Shown here: positions 1 to 5,820 of the stretch, piece by piece | Layout: the number at the start of each line of letters is the position of its first letter | Numbering within the stretch: the stretch's first letter is position 1 | Assembly (NCBI GenBank): GCA_012512355.1 | Contig: JAAZEI010000249.1 | Span: 1 to 6,698 of the forward strand | Source: Clostridiales bacterium | GTDB taxonomy: Bacteria > Bacillota > Clostridia > Christensenellales > Aristaeellaceae | Direction of reading: 5' to 3' | DNA: 6,698 nucleotides | Program-made: the position numbers and the translations under genes | The notes under the pieces: generated by a model | The model's database searches: none | Told to the model about the DNA's origin: nothing | The model's input: only the letters and a program-made list of their open reading frames with translations

Positions 1-61
1 CAGTTGGTTTTCGTCCAACTTTCGGGGTGCATATCATGTTCCGGGGATTCTTTGTTCCATT
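1..61 (-). other. Region downstream of punA with a small stem-loop at the window edge
   Basis: No gene can be supported in these 61 bases. Read on the minus strand they follow the punA stop codon and contain one inverted repeat, AGTTGG/CCAACT (positions 2-7 and 15-20), with a 7-base loop. It could be the stem of an intrinsic terminator for the deoB-punA operon, but the bases that would show a U-run lie beyond position 1. A short frame starting at an ATG here (MHPESWTKTN and onwards) also runs off the edge, and has only a poor GGAA upstream, so I do not call it. Confidence 0.3.
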
Positions 62-895
62 TTAAAGTTCTTGCAGAGGAAAATATTCTATGAAGCTGTC
101 AATGATGAGACGCAGCTTCTCACCCACCTGCGCTCCCATAGCCAATACATCATCGTGCTTGATTGGCGCATCAATTACACCCGCCGCCATGTTGGTAATG
201 CTGCTGATACCCAGCACACGCATTCCACAGTGCCTTGCAACAATTGTTTCCGGTACAGTTGACATGCCCACGGCATCGCCACCCAAGCTGCGCACCATCC
301 TAATTTCTGCGGGAGTTTCGTAGCTGGGACCATTCCACCAGGTGTATACACCCCGGTGAAGCTTGATGTTGTGATATGCAGCCCGCTGGAGGGCAATGGA
401 TTGCAGCTGTTTGTCAAAAGCATTGGTCATATCCGGAAACCTGGGGCCAAACTCATCGAGATTCCTGCCCCTCAAAGGGTTATGACCTGAGAGGTTGATA
501 TAATCTGTAATCATCATGAGGTCACCGGGAGAAAAAGAGGTGTTAACACCTCCGGCTGCATTGGTAAGAATCAAAGTATTAACCCCCAGCAAAGCCATCA
601 CACGAATGGGTATGGTAACTTTAAACAAAGAGTGTCCTTCATAATGATGATAGCGTCCACTCATTACAAGCACTCGTTTATCATGAATTGTCCCTGCAAT
701 AAACTTGGCAGCATGCCCTGCTACAGCGGATTTTGGAAAACCCGGAATCTCATCAAAATTGATTTCCCGAGGGTCTTCTAAAGCTTTTTCAAAGCCGGCG
801 AGACCACTTCCAAGCACAATTCCAATCTGGGCAGAACCACATGCAGTACGCACAGCTTCGGCAGCGGCATAAATTTTCTTCATCTTGCGCGGCAT
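62..895 (-). CDS. punA: Purine nucleoside phosphorylase (trimeric, PNP-I type)
   Basis: Cytosolic enzyme that uses phosphate to split inosine, guanosine and their deoxy forms into free base and (deoxy)ribose 1-phosphate, in purine salvage. The 277-residue length is normal for the low-molecular-mass trimeric family. Family landmarks are in order: phosphate-binding GSGLAGF (29-35), GRYHHYEGH (80-88), TNAAGGVN (111-118), then the base-binding part GPSYETPAE (189-197), GDAVGMSTVPE (206-216) and ITN (233-235). By comparison with the human enzyme, Glu193 and Asn235 match the residues that select 6-oxopurines. This is my alignment by eye. The ATG follows the deoB TGA directly, and AAGGAGG inside the end of deoB sits 5 bases upstream, which fixes the start over a second Met at residue 5. 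It is translationally coupled to deoB, whose product handles the sugar phosphate made here. The gene could equally be named pupG or deoD2 in some genomes. Confidence 0.95.
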   Translation of the reverse strand: MPRKMKKIYAAAEAVRTACGSAQIGIVLGSGLAGFEKALEDPREINFDEIPGFPKSAVAGHAAKFIAGTIHDKRVLVMSGRYHHYEGHSLFKVTIPIRVMALLGVNTLILTNAAGGVNTSFSPGDLMMITDYINLSGHNPLRGRNLDEFGPRFPDMTNAFDKQLQSIALQRAAYHNIKLHRGVYTWWNGPSYETPAEIRMVRSLGGDAVGMSTVPETIVARHCGMRVLGISSITNMAAGVIDAPIKHDDVLAMGAQVGEKLRLIIDSFIEYFPLQEL

Positions 896-2065
896 TCAAG
901 CCTCCTTGATATTTTGCCAGAAGCTTGTTGCGGCATAGCGTTCTTTAAGGCCAAAAAATTCACTGATGGTTGCCGCTACATCACTGAAAGTATCTCGGAT
1001 TCCAAGATTATAAAGACCCTGTATACCTTGGTACCACACCAGCAATGGAACATACTCCCTTGTATGATCGGTTCCATGAAAAGTTGGGTCGCAGCCATGG
1101 TCTGCTGTGATGATTAACAGGTCTTCATGTCCCATCAATGAAGTCAGCTCTGGCAGTCTGCCGTCAAAATATTCAAGCGCATCGCGATAACCTTTTACGT
1201 CCCTGCGATGACCATAGACCATATCTGTATCAACCAGATTAGCAAAGCATAAGCCATCAAAGGGTTTGCTCATAAAGTCAACGATGGCATCAATACAGGC
1301 GGGATTGCCAGCAGCATGGTTTGAGCCCGTCAGACCGCGATGGTTAAAGATGTCTTCGATTTTACCAACTCCCAAGACCTCATGACCATTTTCCTTAAGA
1401 ACATCAAGAATGGTGTCGCCGGTAGGTTCGAGCGAAAAATCCTTTCTCCCTTTGGTACGGGTAAAAGCCCCTGATTTTTCTCCAACAAAAGGCCGTGCAA
1501 TCACACGACCCACTGCGTATCGTCCCGTCAGCATTGAGCGGGCTATTTCACACATTTCATATAGCTTTTCAAGAGGAATAATGTTTTCATGGGCGGCAAT
1601 CTGAAATACGCTGTCCGCAGATGTATATACAATGGGATAGCCGGTGCGCATGTGCTCTTCCCCCAGCTTATCCAATATAACTGTGCCGCTGGACGCATAA
1701 TTTCCCAGGGTTTTGGTGCCGATAGCTTCTTCAAATTTATTAATCAGCTCCTGGTCAAAACCATCGGGAAATGTCGGGAAGGCTTTTTCCAACTGAATAC
1801 CCGCCATCTCCCAGTGACCGGTTGTTGTGTCCTTTCCGGGACTCACTTCGGCCATTTTCCCATATGCTCCTTTCGCATCATGCAAAGGCTCCAAATGAAT
1901 ATTCGGGATATGAGAAAACCCCATCGCATTCATATTTGGCAAGCGAAGCGGCATAGCCTTTGCGATATTTCCCAGGGTATTTGCACCAACATCTCCATAC
2001 ATTTGCGCATCTGGCAATGCGCCCGCACCAACACTATCAAGGACCACCAGTAAAACTCTTTTCAT
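896..2065 (-). CDS. deoB: Phosphopentomutase
   Basis: Interconverts ribose 1-phosphate or deoxyribose 1-phosphate with the 5-phosphates, in the cytosol, linking nucleoside breakdown to the pentose phosphate pathway and deoxyribose-phosphate aldolase. It is a metal-dependent member of the alkaline phosphatase superfamily. The 389 residues match the usual 390-395. Visible signatures are LVVLDSVGAG (6-15, metal ligand Asp10), GKDTTTGHWE (77-86, holding the threonine that is phosphorylated for activity), NLVDTDMVYGHRRD (276-289, with Asp281 and His286) and TADHGCDPTFHGTDHTRE (320-337, with Asp322, His323 and His334). These metal-site assignments are by analogy with Bacillus DeoB. The start is an ATG with GGAGG 7 bases upstream and a perfect TATAAT box just before it. 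It is the first gene of a two-gene operon with punA. Nothing is missing or broken. Confidence 0.97.
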   Translation of the reverse strand: MKRVLLVVLDSVGAGALPDAQMYGDVGANTLGNIAKAMPLRLPNMNAMGFSHIPNIHLEPLHDAKGAYGKMAEVSPGKDTTTGHWEMAGIQLEKAFPTFPDGFDQELINKFEEAIGTKTLGNYASSGTVILDKLGEEHMRTGYPIVYTSADSVFQIAAHENIIPLEKLYEMCEIARSMLTGRYAVGRVIARPFVGEKSGAFTRTKGRKDFSLEPTGDTILDVLKENGHEVLGVGKIEDIFNHRGLTGSNHAAGNPACIDAIVDFMSKPFDGLCFANLVDTDMVYGHRRDVKGYRDALEYFDGRLPELTSLMGHEDLLIITADHGCDPTFHGTDHTREYVPLLVWYQGIQGLYNLGIRDTFSDVAATISEFFGLKERYAATSFWQNIKEA

Positions 2066-2072
2066 ATAATAA

Positions 2073-2077
2073 CCTCC
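2073..2077 (-). promoter_or_regulatory. Ribosome binding site of deoB
   Basis: GGAGG, 7 bases before the deoB ATG. It lies only a few bases after the predicted transcript start, so the leader is barely long enough to hold it. Confidence 0.8.
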
Positions 2078-2086
2078 ATATATTAA

Positions 2087-2115
2087 ATTATACCCTGCAT
2101 CAATTGTCTTGAACA
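2087..2115 (-). promoter_or_regulatory. Promoter for deoB-punA
   Basis: The -10 box is a perfect TATAAT (2087-2092). A 17-base spacer separates it from TGTTCA (2110-2115), which matches only three of six bases of the -35 consensus. Transcription should start near 2080, giving a leader of about 15 bases. The weak -35 suggests a promoter of moderate strength or one helped or controlled by a regulator. An inverted repeat overlaps the -35 region. Confidence 0.65.
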
Positions 2116-2131
2116 GTATCCAAAATTCAAT
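2108..2131. promoter_or_regulatory. Possible operator: inverted repeat over the deoB -35 region
   Basis: TTGAA (2109-2113) and TTCAAT (2126-2131) form an inverted repeat with 12 bases between the arms. Relative to the predicted deoB start it covers about -51 to -29, a common place for a regulator. The arm sequence resembles what I recall of the Bacillus DeoR palindrome (ATTGAA...TTCAAT), but the spacing differs. No regulator gene is visible nearby. AT-rich 5-base repeats arise easily by chance. Confidence 0.2.
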
Positions 2132-2163
2132 CTATGCTTTGCTCCTCTCCTCTAACTGTCTGC

Positions 2164-2192
2164 TTGTGTATACGGCGCAAAGTCTTTATAAT
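2164..2192 (+). promoter_or_regulatory. Promoter for the THUMP methyltransferase gene
   Basis: A perfect TATAAT (2187-2192) lies 17 bases after TTGTGT (2164-2169), which keeps only the TTG of the -35 consensus. The start would be near 2199, just before the ribosome binding site, leaving a leader of about 15 bases. A weaker alternative, TTGAAC (2109-2114) with TATGCT (2133-2138) at 18 bases, lies farther upstream. Confidence 0.55.
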
Positions 2193-2201
2193 CAAATCAT
2201 T

Positions 2202-2206
2202 GGAGG
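2202..2206 (+). promoter_or_regulatory. Ribosome binding site that sets the methyltransferase start
   Basis: GGAGG, 7 bases before the ATG at 2214 and 10 before the next ATG at 2217. It rules out the in-frame TTG at 2109, which has no such site and lies upstream of the best promoter. Confidence 0.8.
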
Positions 2207-2213
2207 ATATCAA

Positions 2214-3317
2214 ATGATGGAATGGATTGCCTCAGCTGCCTTTGGCCTGGAAGGCCTCGTCAAGCGTGAAATACAGTCGCTAGGGATAGAACCTGTCATG
2301 GTCCAGGGCGGTGTGCGTTTTGCAGGAGATACACTGACTGCCTTTAAAGCCAATTTGGAACTGCGTACTGCTGATCGAGTTCAGCTGATTGTAGGGGAAG
2401 GTGAAGCGCACAGTTTTGAAGAGCTTTTCCAACTGATTGGCAGCATTCCCTGGGAAGATTATATTACCAAATCCGCACAGTTTCCAGTCACCGGACAGTG
2501 TGCCAGAAGTCAACTAATGAGCGTCAGAGATGTGCAATCCATCAGTAAGAAAGCTATTGTTGAGCGGCTCAAGAAACGCTATAAATCAGAGTGGCTGGAA
2601 GAAACCGGCGAAACTTACGCAATTCATGTTGCCATTCATCAAGACTTGGTACGGATCACCATCGATTCAAGCGGCGATGCACTCAATAGACGAGGTTATC
2701 GAACCTGGGTTGGAGAAGCGCCCTTAAGAGAAACTCTGGCAGCAGCTCTCGTGGATCTCTCCCCCTGGTATTCCGGGCAGCCTCTTCATGACCCTTGCTG
2801 CGGCACCGGCACTATCCTGATAGAAGCTGCCTTTAAGATGTCCAGGCGTGCACCCGGTCTGATTCGTCCTTTTGCGATGGAGCAGTGGCGTTTTGTTGAT
2901 AAAAAATTATGTGACAATCTCCGCAGGGAAGCTAAGTTTCGCTTTAACCCTGACTTGGTAGAAGGCCTCAGCGGCAGCGATGTTGACCCCGAAGCTTTAT
3001 TGCTTTTCAAAAAACATCTGGCTCAGGCTGGCCTGGCCGGACGCATTGAGATTTTTGAAAAGGATTTACGAGATTTGGGACCTTTGAAAGAAAATACCTG
3101 TGTCATTACAAATCCGCCTTATGGTGAGCGCATAGGGTCTAAAAAAGATACAGAATCCCTTTACCGCCAAATGCGCAAGCTGGAAACAAAAGCTCATGCA
3201 AAACGAGTATGTGTCCTGACAGCCAACCCTGCCTTTGAAAAGCTTTATGGAAAAAGAGCCACGCGAAAGCGGCGTTTATATAATGGTCGGCTGGAGTGTG
3301 AGTATTTAATTTTTTAA
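2214..3317 (+). CDS. THUMP-domain class I SAM-dependent RNA methyltransferase (RlmL N-terminal/YpsC type)
   Basis: Predicted to methylate a base in RNA, most likely 23S rRNA, with S-adenosylmethionine. The family (COG0116) contains the N-terminal half of E. coli RlmL, which makes m2G2445, and B. subtilis YpsC. Older annotations call it an N6-adenine DNA methylase, which is probably wrong. The 367 residues hold an N-terminal ferredoxin-like/THUMP RNA-binding part (about 1-155), the linker signature LNRRGYR (157-163) with GEAPLRETLAAAL (167-179), and a Rossmann methyltransferase domain. SAM-binding motif I is DPCCGTGTILIEAA (193-206), Asp256 in SGSDVDPE fits the ribose-binding acid, and the catalytic motif IV is TNPPYGERIG (299-308). 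The reading frame is open back to a TTG at 2109, but the ribosome binding site and the family-like start MEWIASAAFGLEGL favour 2214. It stands alone on the plus strand and converges with rimI. The exact target base cannot be read from sequence. Confidence 0.92.
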   Translation: MMEWIASAAFGLEGLVKREIQSLGIEPVMVQGGVRFAGDTLTAFKANLELRTADRVQLIVGEGEAHSFEELFQLIGSIPWEDYITKSAQFPVTGQCARSQLMSVRDVQSISKKAIVERLKKRYKSEWLEETGETYAIHVAIHQDLVRITIDSSGDALNRRGYRTWVGEAPLRETLAAALVDLSPWYSGQPLHDPCCGTGTILIEAAFKMSRRAPGLIRPFAMEQWRFVDKKLCDNLRREAKFRFNPDLVEGLSGSDVDPEALLLFKKHLAQAGLAGRIEIFEKDLRDLGPLKENTCVITNPPYGERIGSKKDTESLYRQMRKLETKAHAKRVCVLTANPAFEKLYGKRATRKRRLYNGRLECEYLIF

Positions 3318-3331
3318 ACTCTATCCTTTTA

Positions 3332-3841
3332 TTAAGTTTCCGCGATGGTCTCGGTCTCCGTAAAGCCAGGTTCTGCAGGTGACAGTTTATCACAAACCAT
3401 CAGCCAAGCATCTTCCCCTGTATCGTCATAATAGCGCTTGCGCACACTCGCTTTTATAAAGCCAAGTGATTTATATAAGTTTTGTGCTATCAGGTTGTTC
3501 TCTCTCACTTCAAGGGTAATATATTCCGCACCCAGGTTTGAAGCGTACTGGATCAGCGCTTTGGTGATTAAACGCCCATATCCCCTGCCTTTTTTTTGCT
3601 TCTTTACGGCAATATTAGTCACATGTGCCTGCTCCCAGATAATATGGACGCCTGCGAAAGCAACCACTTCACCCGCTTCCTCCACCACGAGGTAGCGGGC
3701 GACTTTATTCTGGGTTAACTCATAAATAAAATCATTTTCACTCCAAGGCAAAACAAACGCTTCCACCTCCAGAAGGTAGACATCCTGAACATCTTTGAGC
3801 GTCATGCGCCTGACGGCAGCTTTATCCAATTCGTTTTTCAC
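3332..3841 (-). CDS. rimI: Ribosomal-protein-alanine N-acetyltransferase RimI
   Basis: GNAT-fold enzyme that transfers acetyl from acetyl-CoA to the N-terminal alanine of a ribosomal protein (bS18 in enterobacteria); in Bacillota the substrate range is less certain. Visible family features are FVLPWSENDF (29-38), AHVTNIAV (72-79), the acetyl-CoA pyrophosphate loop QKKGRGYG (82-89), LEVRENN (110-116), NLYKSLGF (121-128) and RKRYYDDTGEDAWLM (134-148). Glu111 and Tyr123 have the spacing of the catalytic pair in Salmonella RimI. The 169 residues exceed the about 148 of E. coli, partly through an acidic C-terminal tail (152-169). The start codon is GTG and lies 20 bases inside the end of tsaB, with only a weak purine-rich AGAGAGAG before it, so expression probably depends on coupling to tsaB. 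An internal ATG (residue 13) would cut off the first strand. The gene ends in tandem TAA TAA codons. It is the last gene of the ribU operon. Confidence 0.9.
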   Translation of the reverse strand: MKNELDKAAVRRMTLKDVQDVYLLEVEAFVLPWSENDFIYELTQNKVARYLVVEEAGEVVAFAGVHIIWEQAHVTNIAVKKQKKGRGYGRLITKALIQYASNLGAEYITLEVRENNLIAQNLYKSLGFIKASVRKRYYDDTGEDAWLMVCDKLSPAEPGFTETETIAET

Positions 3842-4505
3842 GCTCTCTCTGGGCCTGAGGCTTTCTCAAATAAAGCGGGAGCAAATCCTTTGATGACACA
3901 GCGCTATCAATGCTGCGAGATGCAATCAAAGCAGCTGCGCCTGCTTTTAAATCATTTAGATGGGGCGGTGCAAAAACCGCTCTATTGCCCAAGTCAGTGA
4001 CTATCTCCTCTTGATAGGCAGTAACGCCATCCCCCACAAAACAAAGCATCTCGTTCTTGCTTTTCACAGCCTCCAAATAACCGGCCAGCTTCATGACAGC
4101 ATCATCCATTAAACGATTCCCCTGTAAAAAAGCAGCGCCATACACCTGATGTGCCCTGGCATCTCTGATGGGACAAACGAGCATCTGACTTTGTGATATT
4201 CCAAGTGAGAGAGCTTCCAGAGCATTCACGGCAACACAGCGTTTATTTCTTGCTTGGGCCATGCCCTGAACCGCACTGACTGCGATACGCACACCTGTGA
4301 ATGAACCGGGACCGACTACAGCAGCAAACAGGTCAACATCCGCAACATTCAATTGGCTTCTCATCAAAGCTTCTTCGGCCATCGGCATCAGATTGACAGA
4401 ATGAGTCAGCTTATTCGTCAGGGTAGATTCATAAATCAATCGTCCGCCGCGCATCAGAGCAATACTCGCTGAAGGACCTGAACTATCCATAGCCAAAATG
4501 ATCAT
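3822..4505 (-). CDS. tsaB: tRNA threonylcarbamoyladenosine biosynthesis protein TsaB
   Basis: Non-catalytic partner of TsaD in the cytosolic TsaB-TsaD-TsaE complex, which places the threonylcarbamoyl group on A37 of tRNAs reading ANN codons. The 227-residue length is usual. The N-terminal ASKHA fold shows ILAMDSSGPSASIAL (3-17), the THS signature with LMPMAEEAL (34-47) and the hallmark GPGSFTGVRIAVSAVQGMA (65-83). The tail LLPLYLRKPQAQRERE (208-223) is also typical. The ATG overlaps the tsaE stop by four bases (ATGA), with AGGAGG 8 bases upstream inside tsaE, so the two are translationally coupled. Its own end overlaps the start of rimI by 20 bases. The catalytic partner gene tsaD, often close by, is not in the window. 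Confidence 0.94.
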   Translation of the reverse strand: MIILAMDSSGPSASIALMRGGRLIYESTLTNKLTHSVNLMPMAEEALMRSQLNVADVDLFAAVVGPGSFTGVRIAVSAVQGMAQARNKRCVAVNALEALSLGISQSQMLVCPIRDARAHQVYGAAFLQGNRLMDDAVMKLAGYLEAVKSKNEMLCFVGDGVTAYQEEIVTDLGNRAVFAPPHLNDLKAGAAALIASRSIDSAVSSKDLLPLYLRKPQAQREREKRIG

Positions 4506-4984
4506 CTGTTTCCCCTCCTGTGCTGATGGCCCAAGATCTCGTAATCAAGCGCTCTGAATGTTCCACGAGGTAAAAACTCGATTACTCTGCAGGAGCCATC
4601 CTCATGAAAAGAAATACTGATTTCAAGACAATCTTTGGACATTAGATTCGGTGCGCGCTCATGCCACTCGATGGCTGTGATGCTGTCACCGCCCATGAAC
4701 TCATCCAAACCAGATTCCAAAAGCTCTTCCCAGGAATTGATGCGATATAAATCAAAATGATGGAAGGGAATGATGCCTTCGTCATAAAGGTTGAGAATGG
4801 TGAAAGTTGGGCTGGTCACAGGCCCGGCAATGCCAAGCCCTCGCGCGATGCCTCGGCACAGTTCGCTTTTACCTGATCCCATCGCCCCGCTTAATAGCAG
4901 CACATCCCCCGAAAGCAGCTGTTTTGACAGTTCCTTTCCAAGAACCTGCATATCTTCAGTCGATACGGCAATGGTTTTATTCAA
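4502..4984 (-). CDS. tsaE: tRNA threonylcarbamoyladenosine biosynthesis ATPase TsaE
   Basis: P-loop ATPase that drives turnover of the TsaB-TsaD complex during t6A formation on tRNA. The 160 residues fit the family. Features in order are the Walker A loop GAMGSGKS (33-40), the switch-like TSPTFTILNLYD (57-68), HFDLYRI (76-82), GLDEF (92-96) and the Walker B-like strand ending in AIEWHER (104-110). The start codon is TTG, two bases after the ribU stop. AAGGAAGAG inside the last ribU codons serves as its ribosome binding site. No ATG gives a sensible family N-terminus: the first in-frame ATG, residue 12, would remove part of the conserved domain. The rare start and short gap suggest coupling to ribU and modest expression. 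The C-terminal tail (about 148-160) is basic and histidine-rich (GHQHRRGNR). This part encodes the tsaB ribosome binding site in another frame, so its sequence may be shaped by that. Confidence 0.93.
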   Translation of the reverse strand: MNKTIAVSTEDMQVLGKELSKQLLSGDVLLLSGAMGSGKSELCRGIARGLGIAGPVTSPTFTILNLYDEGIIPFHHFDLYRINSWEELLESGLDEFMGGDSITAIEWHERAPNLMSKDCLEISISFHEDGSCRVIEFLPRGTFRALDYEILGHQHRRGNR

Positions 4985-4986
4985 AG

Positions 4987-5580
4987 TTATACTCTTCCTT
5001 TTTTAAGCAGCGGTGAAACATAGGGATATATCCAATAGGTCAGCACGCTCAACACCAGGCCCTTTAAGAGATTGAAAGGCCCGGTGACATAGAAAATCAA
5101 TTCTTTGAGGGTGGCGATTTTTAAGAAGGGAAGGGCATTGTCCATGATAGAAATGATGCTTTCAACGGACATAAAACTGGTATATAGAGGAATCAGCACA
5201 TAATAATTCAGCAGCATACCGGATATGATCATGAGCACTGTGCCACCAAGCAGCCCCCACAGCACGGTCGCGCGGGTTCGCCAATATTGGTACGCTACTG
5301 TTACAGGCAAAACCAAGCTTGCAAGCATAAAAAAGTCAGCGATTTCTCCAATGCCCCCGCTTGAAGAACCGATGACACCAAGTACATCTTTAATAAGCAG
5401 GGTTAGAATACCAGCCAATGGTCCCATGGCAAAACCAGCTAACAGCACGGGGATACCGCTTAGGTCAATTTTATAAAAACCTATCACGGGAATCTCCAAA
5501 AAACGAAACAGGATAAAGGAAATAGCTGATAGAAGGGCAATGCGGACCATCATTTGTGTTGATACTAACTTTTTTCTCAT
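4987..5580 (-). CDS. ribU: ECF transporter S-component for riboflavin (RibU)
   Basis: Membrane substrate-binding subunit that captures riboflavin (and possibly FMN) and joins the shared EcfA-EcfA'-EcfT energising module, not encoded here, for ATP-driven uptake. From this start the protein has 197 residues, close to the roughly 190 of known RibU proteins. It is very hydrophobic, with about six membrane segments (near 12-28, 43-63, 80-98, 106-133, 155-166 and 168-187). Family-like stretches are FYKIDLSGIPVLLAGFAMGP (35-54), GSSSGGIGEIADF (71-83) and GPFNLLKGL (167-175). The FMN riboswitch directly upstream gives independent support for the substrate. The frame is open back to an ATG at 5673, but that start would lie upstream of the riboswitch terminator and add a non-membrane extension. 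The ribosome binding site at 5587-5593 selects 5580. It is the first gene of the ribU-tsaE-tsaB-rimI unit. Confidence 0.93.
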   Translation of the reverse strand: MRKKLVSTQMMVRIALLSAISFILFRFLEIPVIGFYKIDLSGIPVLLAGFAMGPLAGILTLLIKDVLGVIGSSSGGIGEIADFFMLASLVLPVTVAYQYWRTRATVLWGLLGGTVLMIISGMLLNYYVLIPLYTSFMSVESIISIMDNALPFLKIATLKELIFYVTGPFNLLKGLVLSVLTYWIYPYVSPLLKKGRV

Positions 5581-5586
5581 AAGCAT

Positions 5587-5593
5587 CCTCTTT
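5587..5593 (-). promoter_or_regulatory. Ribosome binding site that sets the ribU start
   Basis: AAAGAGG, 6 bases before the ATG at 5580. Another in-frame ATG at 5586 directly abuts this site and cannot use it. The site lies after the riboswitch terminator, so control is through transcription and not through hiding this site. Confidence 0.75.
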
Positions 5594-5623
5594 CTGTGCT
5601 GCAATCCCTGACATAAAACTGAA

Positions 5624-5656
5624 TAAAAATCGCTCCCAAAATATCCAGGGAACGAT
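5624..5656 (-). terminator. Intrinsic terminator of the FMN riboswitch
   Basis: ATCGTTCCC pairs with GGGAGCGAT to form a 9-bp stem with one G-U pair and a 10-base loop, followed by five U and a further U-rich stretch. It lies between the aptamer and ribU, the standard place for the OFF structure of a transcriptional FMN riboswitch. It may also stop read-through from galK. Confidence 0.88.
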
Positions 5657-5686
5657 GCCGTCAGCATATGCAAAAATGCATTCTTC
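5650..5686 (-). promoter_or_regulatory. Predicted antiterminator of the FMN riboswitch
   Basis: GAAGAATGC (5678-5686) can pair with GCATCGTTC (5650-5658) through 4 plus 3 base pairs around a two-base internal loop. The first arm contains the GAAG that closes helix P1 of the aptamer, and the second contains most of the 5' arm of the terminator. The two states therefore exclude each other, as expected for a switch. Pairing was found by eye, without an energy calculation. Confidence 0.5.
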
Positions 5687-5784
5687 TCTCATCCAGACTA
5701 TACTGTCGGCCATGGAATACCACCATGTCAGCCTTTCGGCTCGCGGGCTTTACCGCCGGTGGGGACTTGCACCCCGCCCTGAAG
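5683..5784 (-). ncRNA. FMN riboswitch aptamer (RFN element)
   Basis: A cis-acting RNA leader that binds FMN. On the minus strand it shows the conserved core in order: CTTCAGGGCGGGGTG at the 5' end (P1/P2), CCCCACCGGCGGTAAAGCCC (P2/P3 junction), a short GCCGAAAGGC hairpin, GGTGGTATTCC, then GCCGACAGTATAGTCTGGAT and GAGAGAAG closing P1. At about 102 bases it is compact because the variable stems are short. High FMN should stabilise P1 and favour the terminator, lowering ribU and, if there is no other promoter, tsaE, tsaB and rimI. Confidence 0.95.
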
Positions 5785-5803
5785 TTGCTTGCTATTGAGT
5801 TCA

Positions 5804-5820
5804 CGATGAGTATATCATCG
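5804..5820. repeat. Inverted repeat across the -10 box of the ribU promoter
   Basis: CGATGA and TCATCG form a 6-bp stem with a 5-base loop. The -10 box lies inside it, so most of the repeat is not in the ribU transcript. It could be an operator or a weak 3' structure for the galK messenger. There is no U-run after it, so it is not a good terminator. Confidence 0.4.

Noticed and set aside
1589..2053. 154-codon open frame on the plus strand, antisense to deoB
   Set aside because: It lies wholly inside the well-supported deoB gene, has no recognisable domain or ribosome binding site, and reads as a shadow frame.
2109..2213. N-terminal extension of the THUMP methyltransferase from a TTG at 2109
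   Set aside because: It contains the best promoter (-10 at 2187-2192), has no ribosome binding site, and its sequence is unlike the family. A GGAGG sits properly before the ATG at 2214.
3300..3325. AT-rich inverted repeat between the converging methyltransferase and rimI genes (GAGT...ACTC) as a shared terminator
   Set aside because: Only four continuous base pairs, then bulged A-T pairs, and no proper U-run on either strand. I see no convincing terminator in the 14-bp gap.
5581..5673. N-terminal extension of RibU from an ATG at 5673
   Set aside because: It would be translated through the riboswitch terminator hairpin and adds 31 residues not expected in RibU. The AAAGAGG site selects the ATG at 5580.
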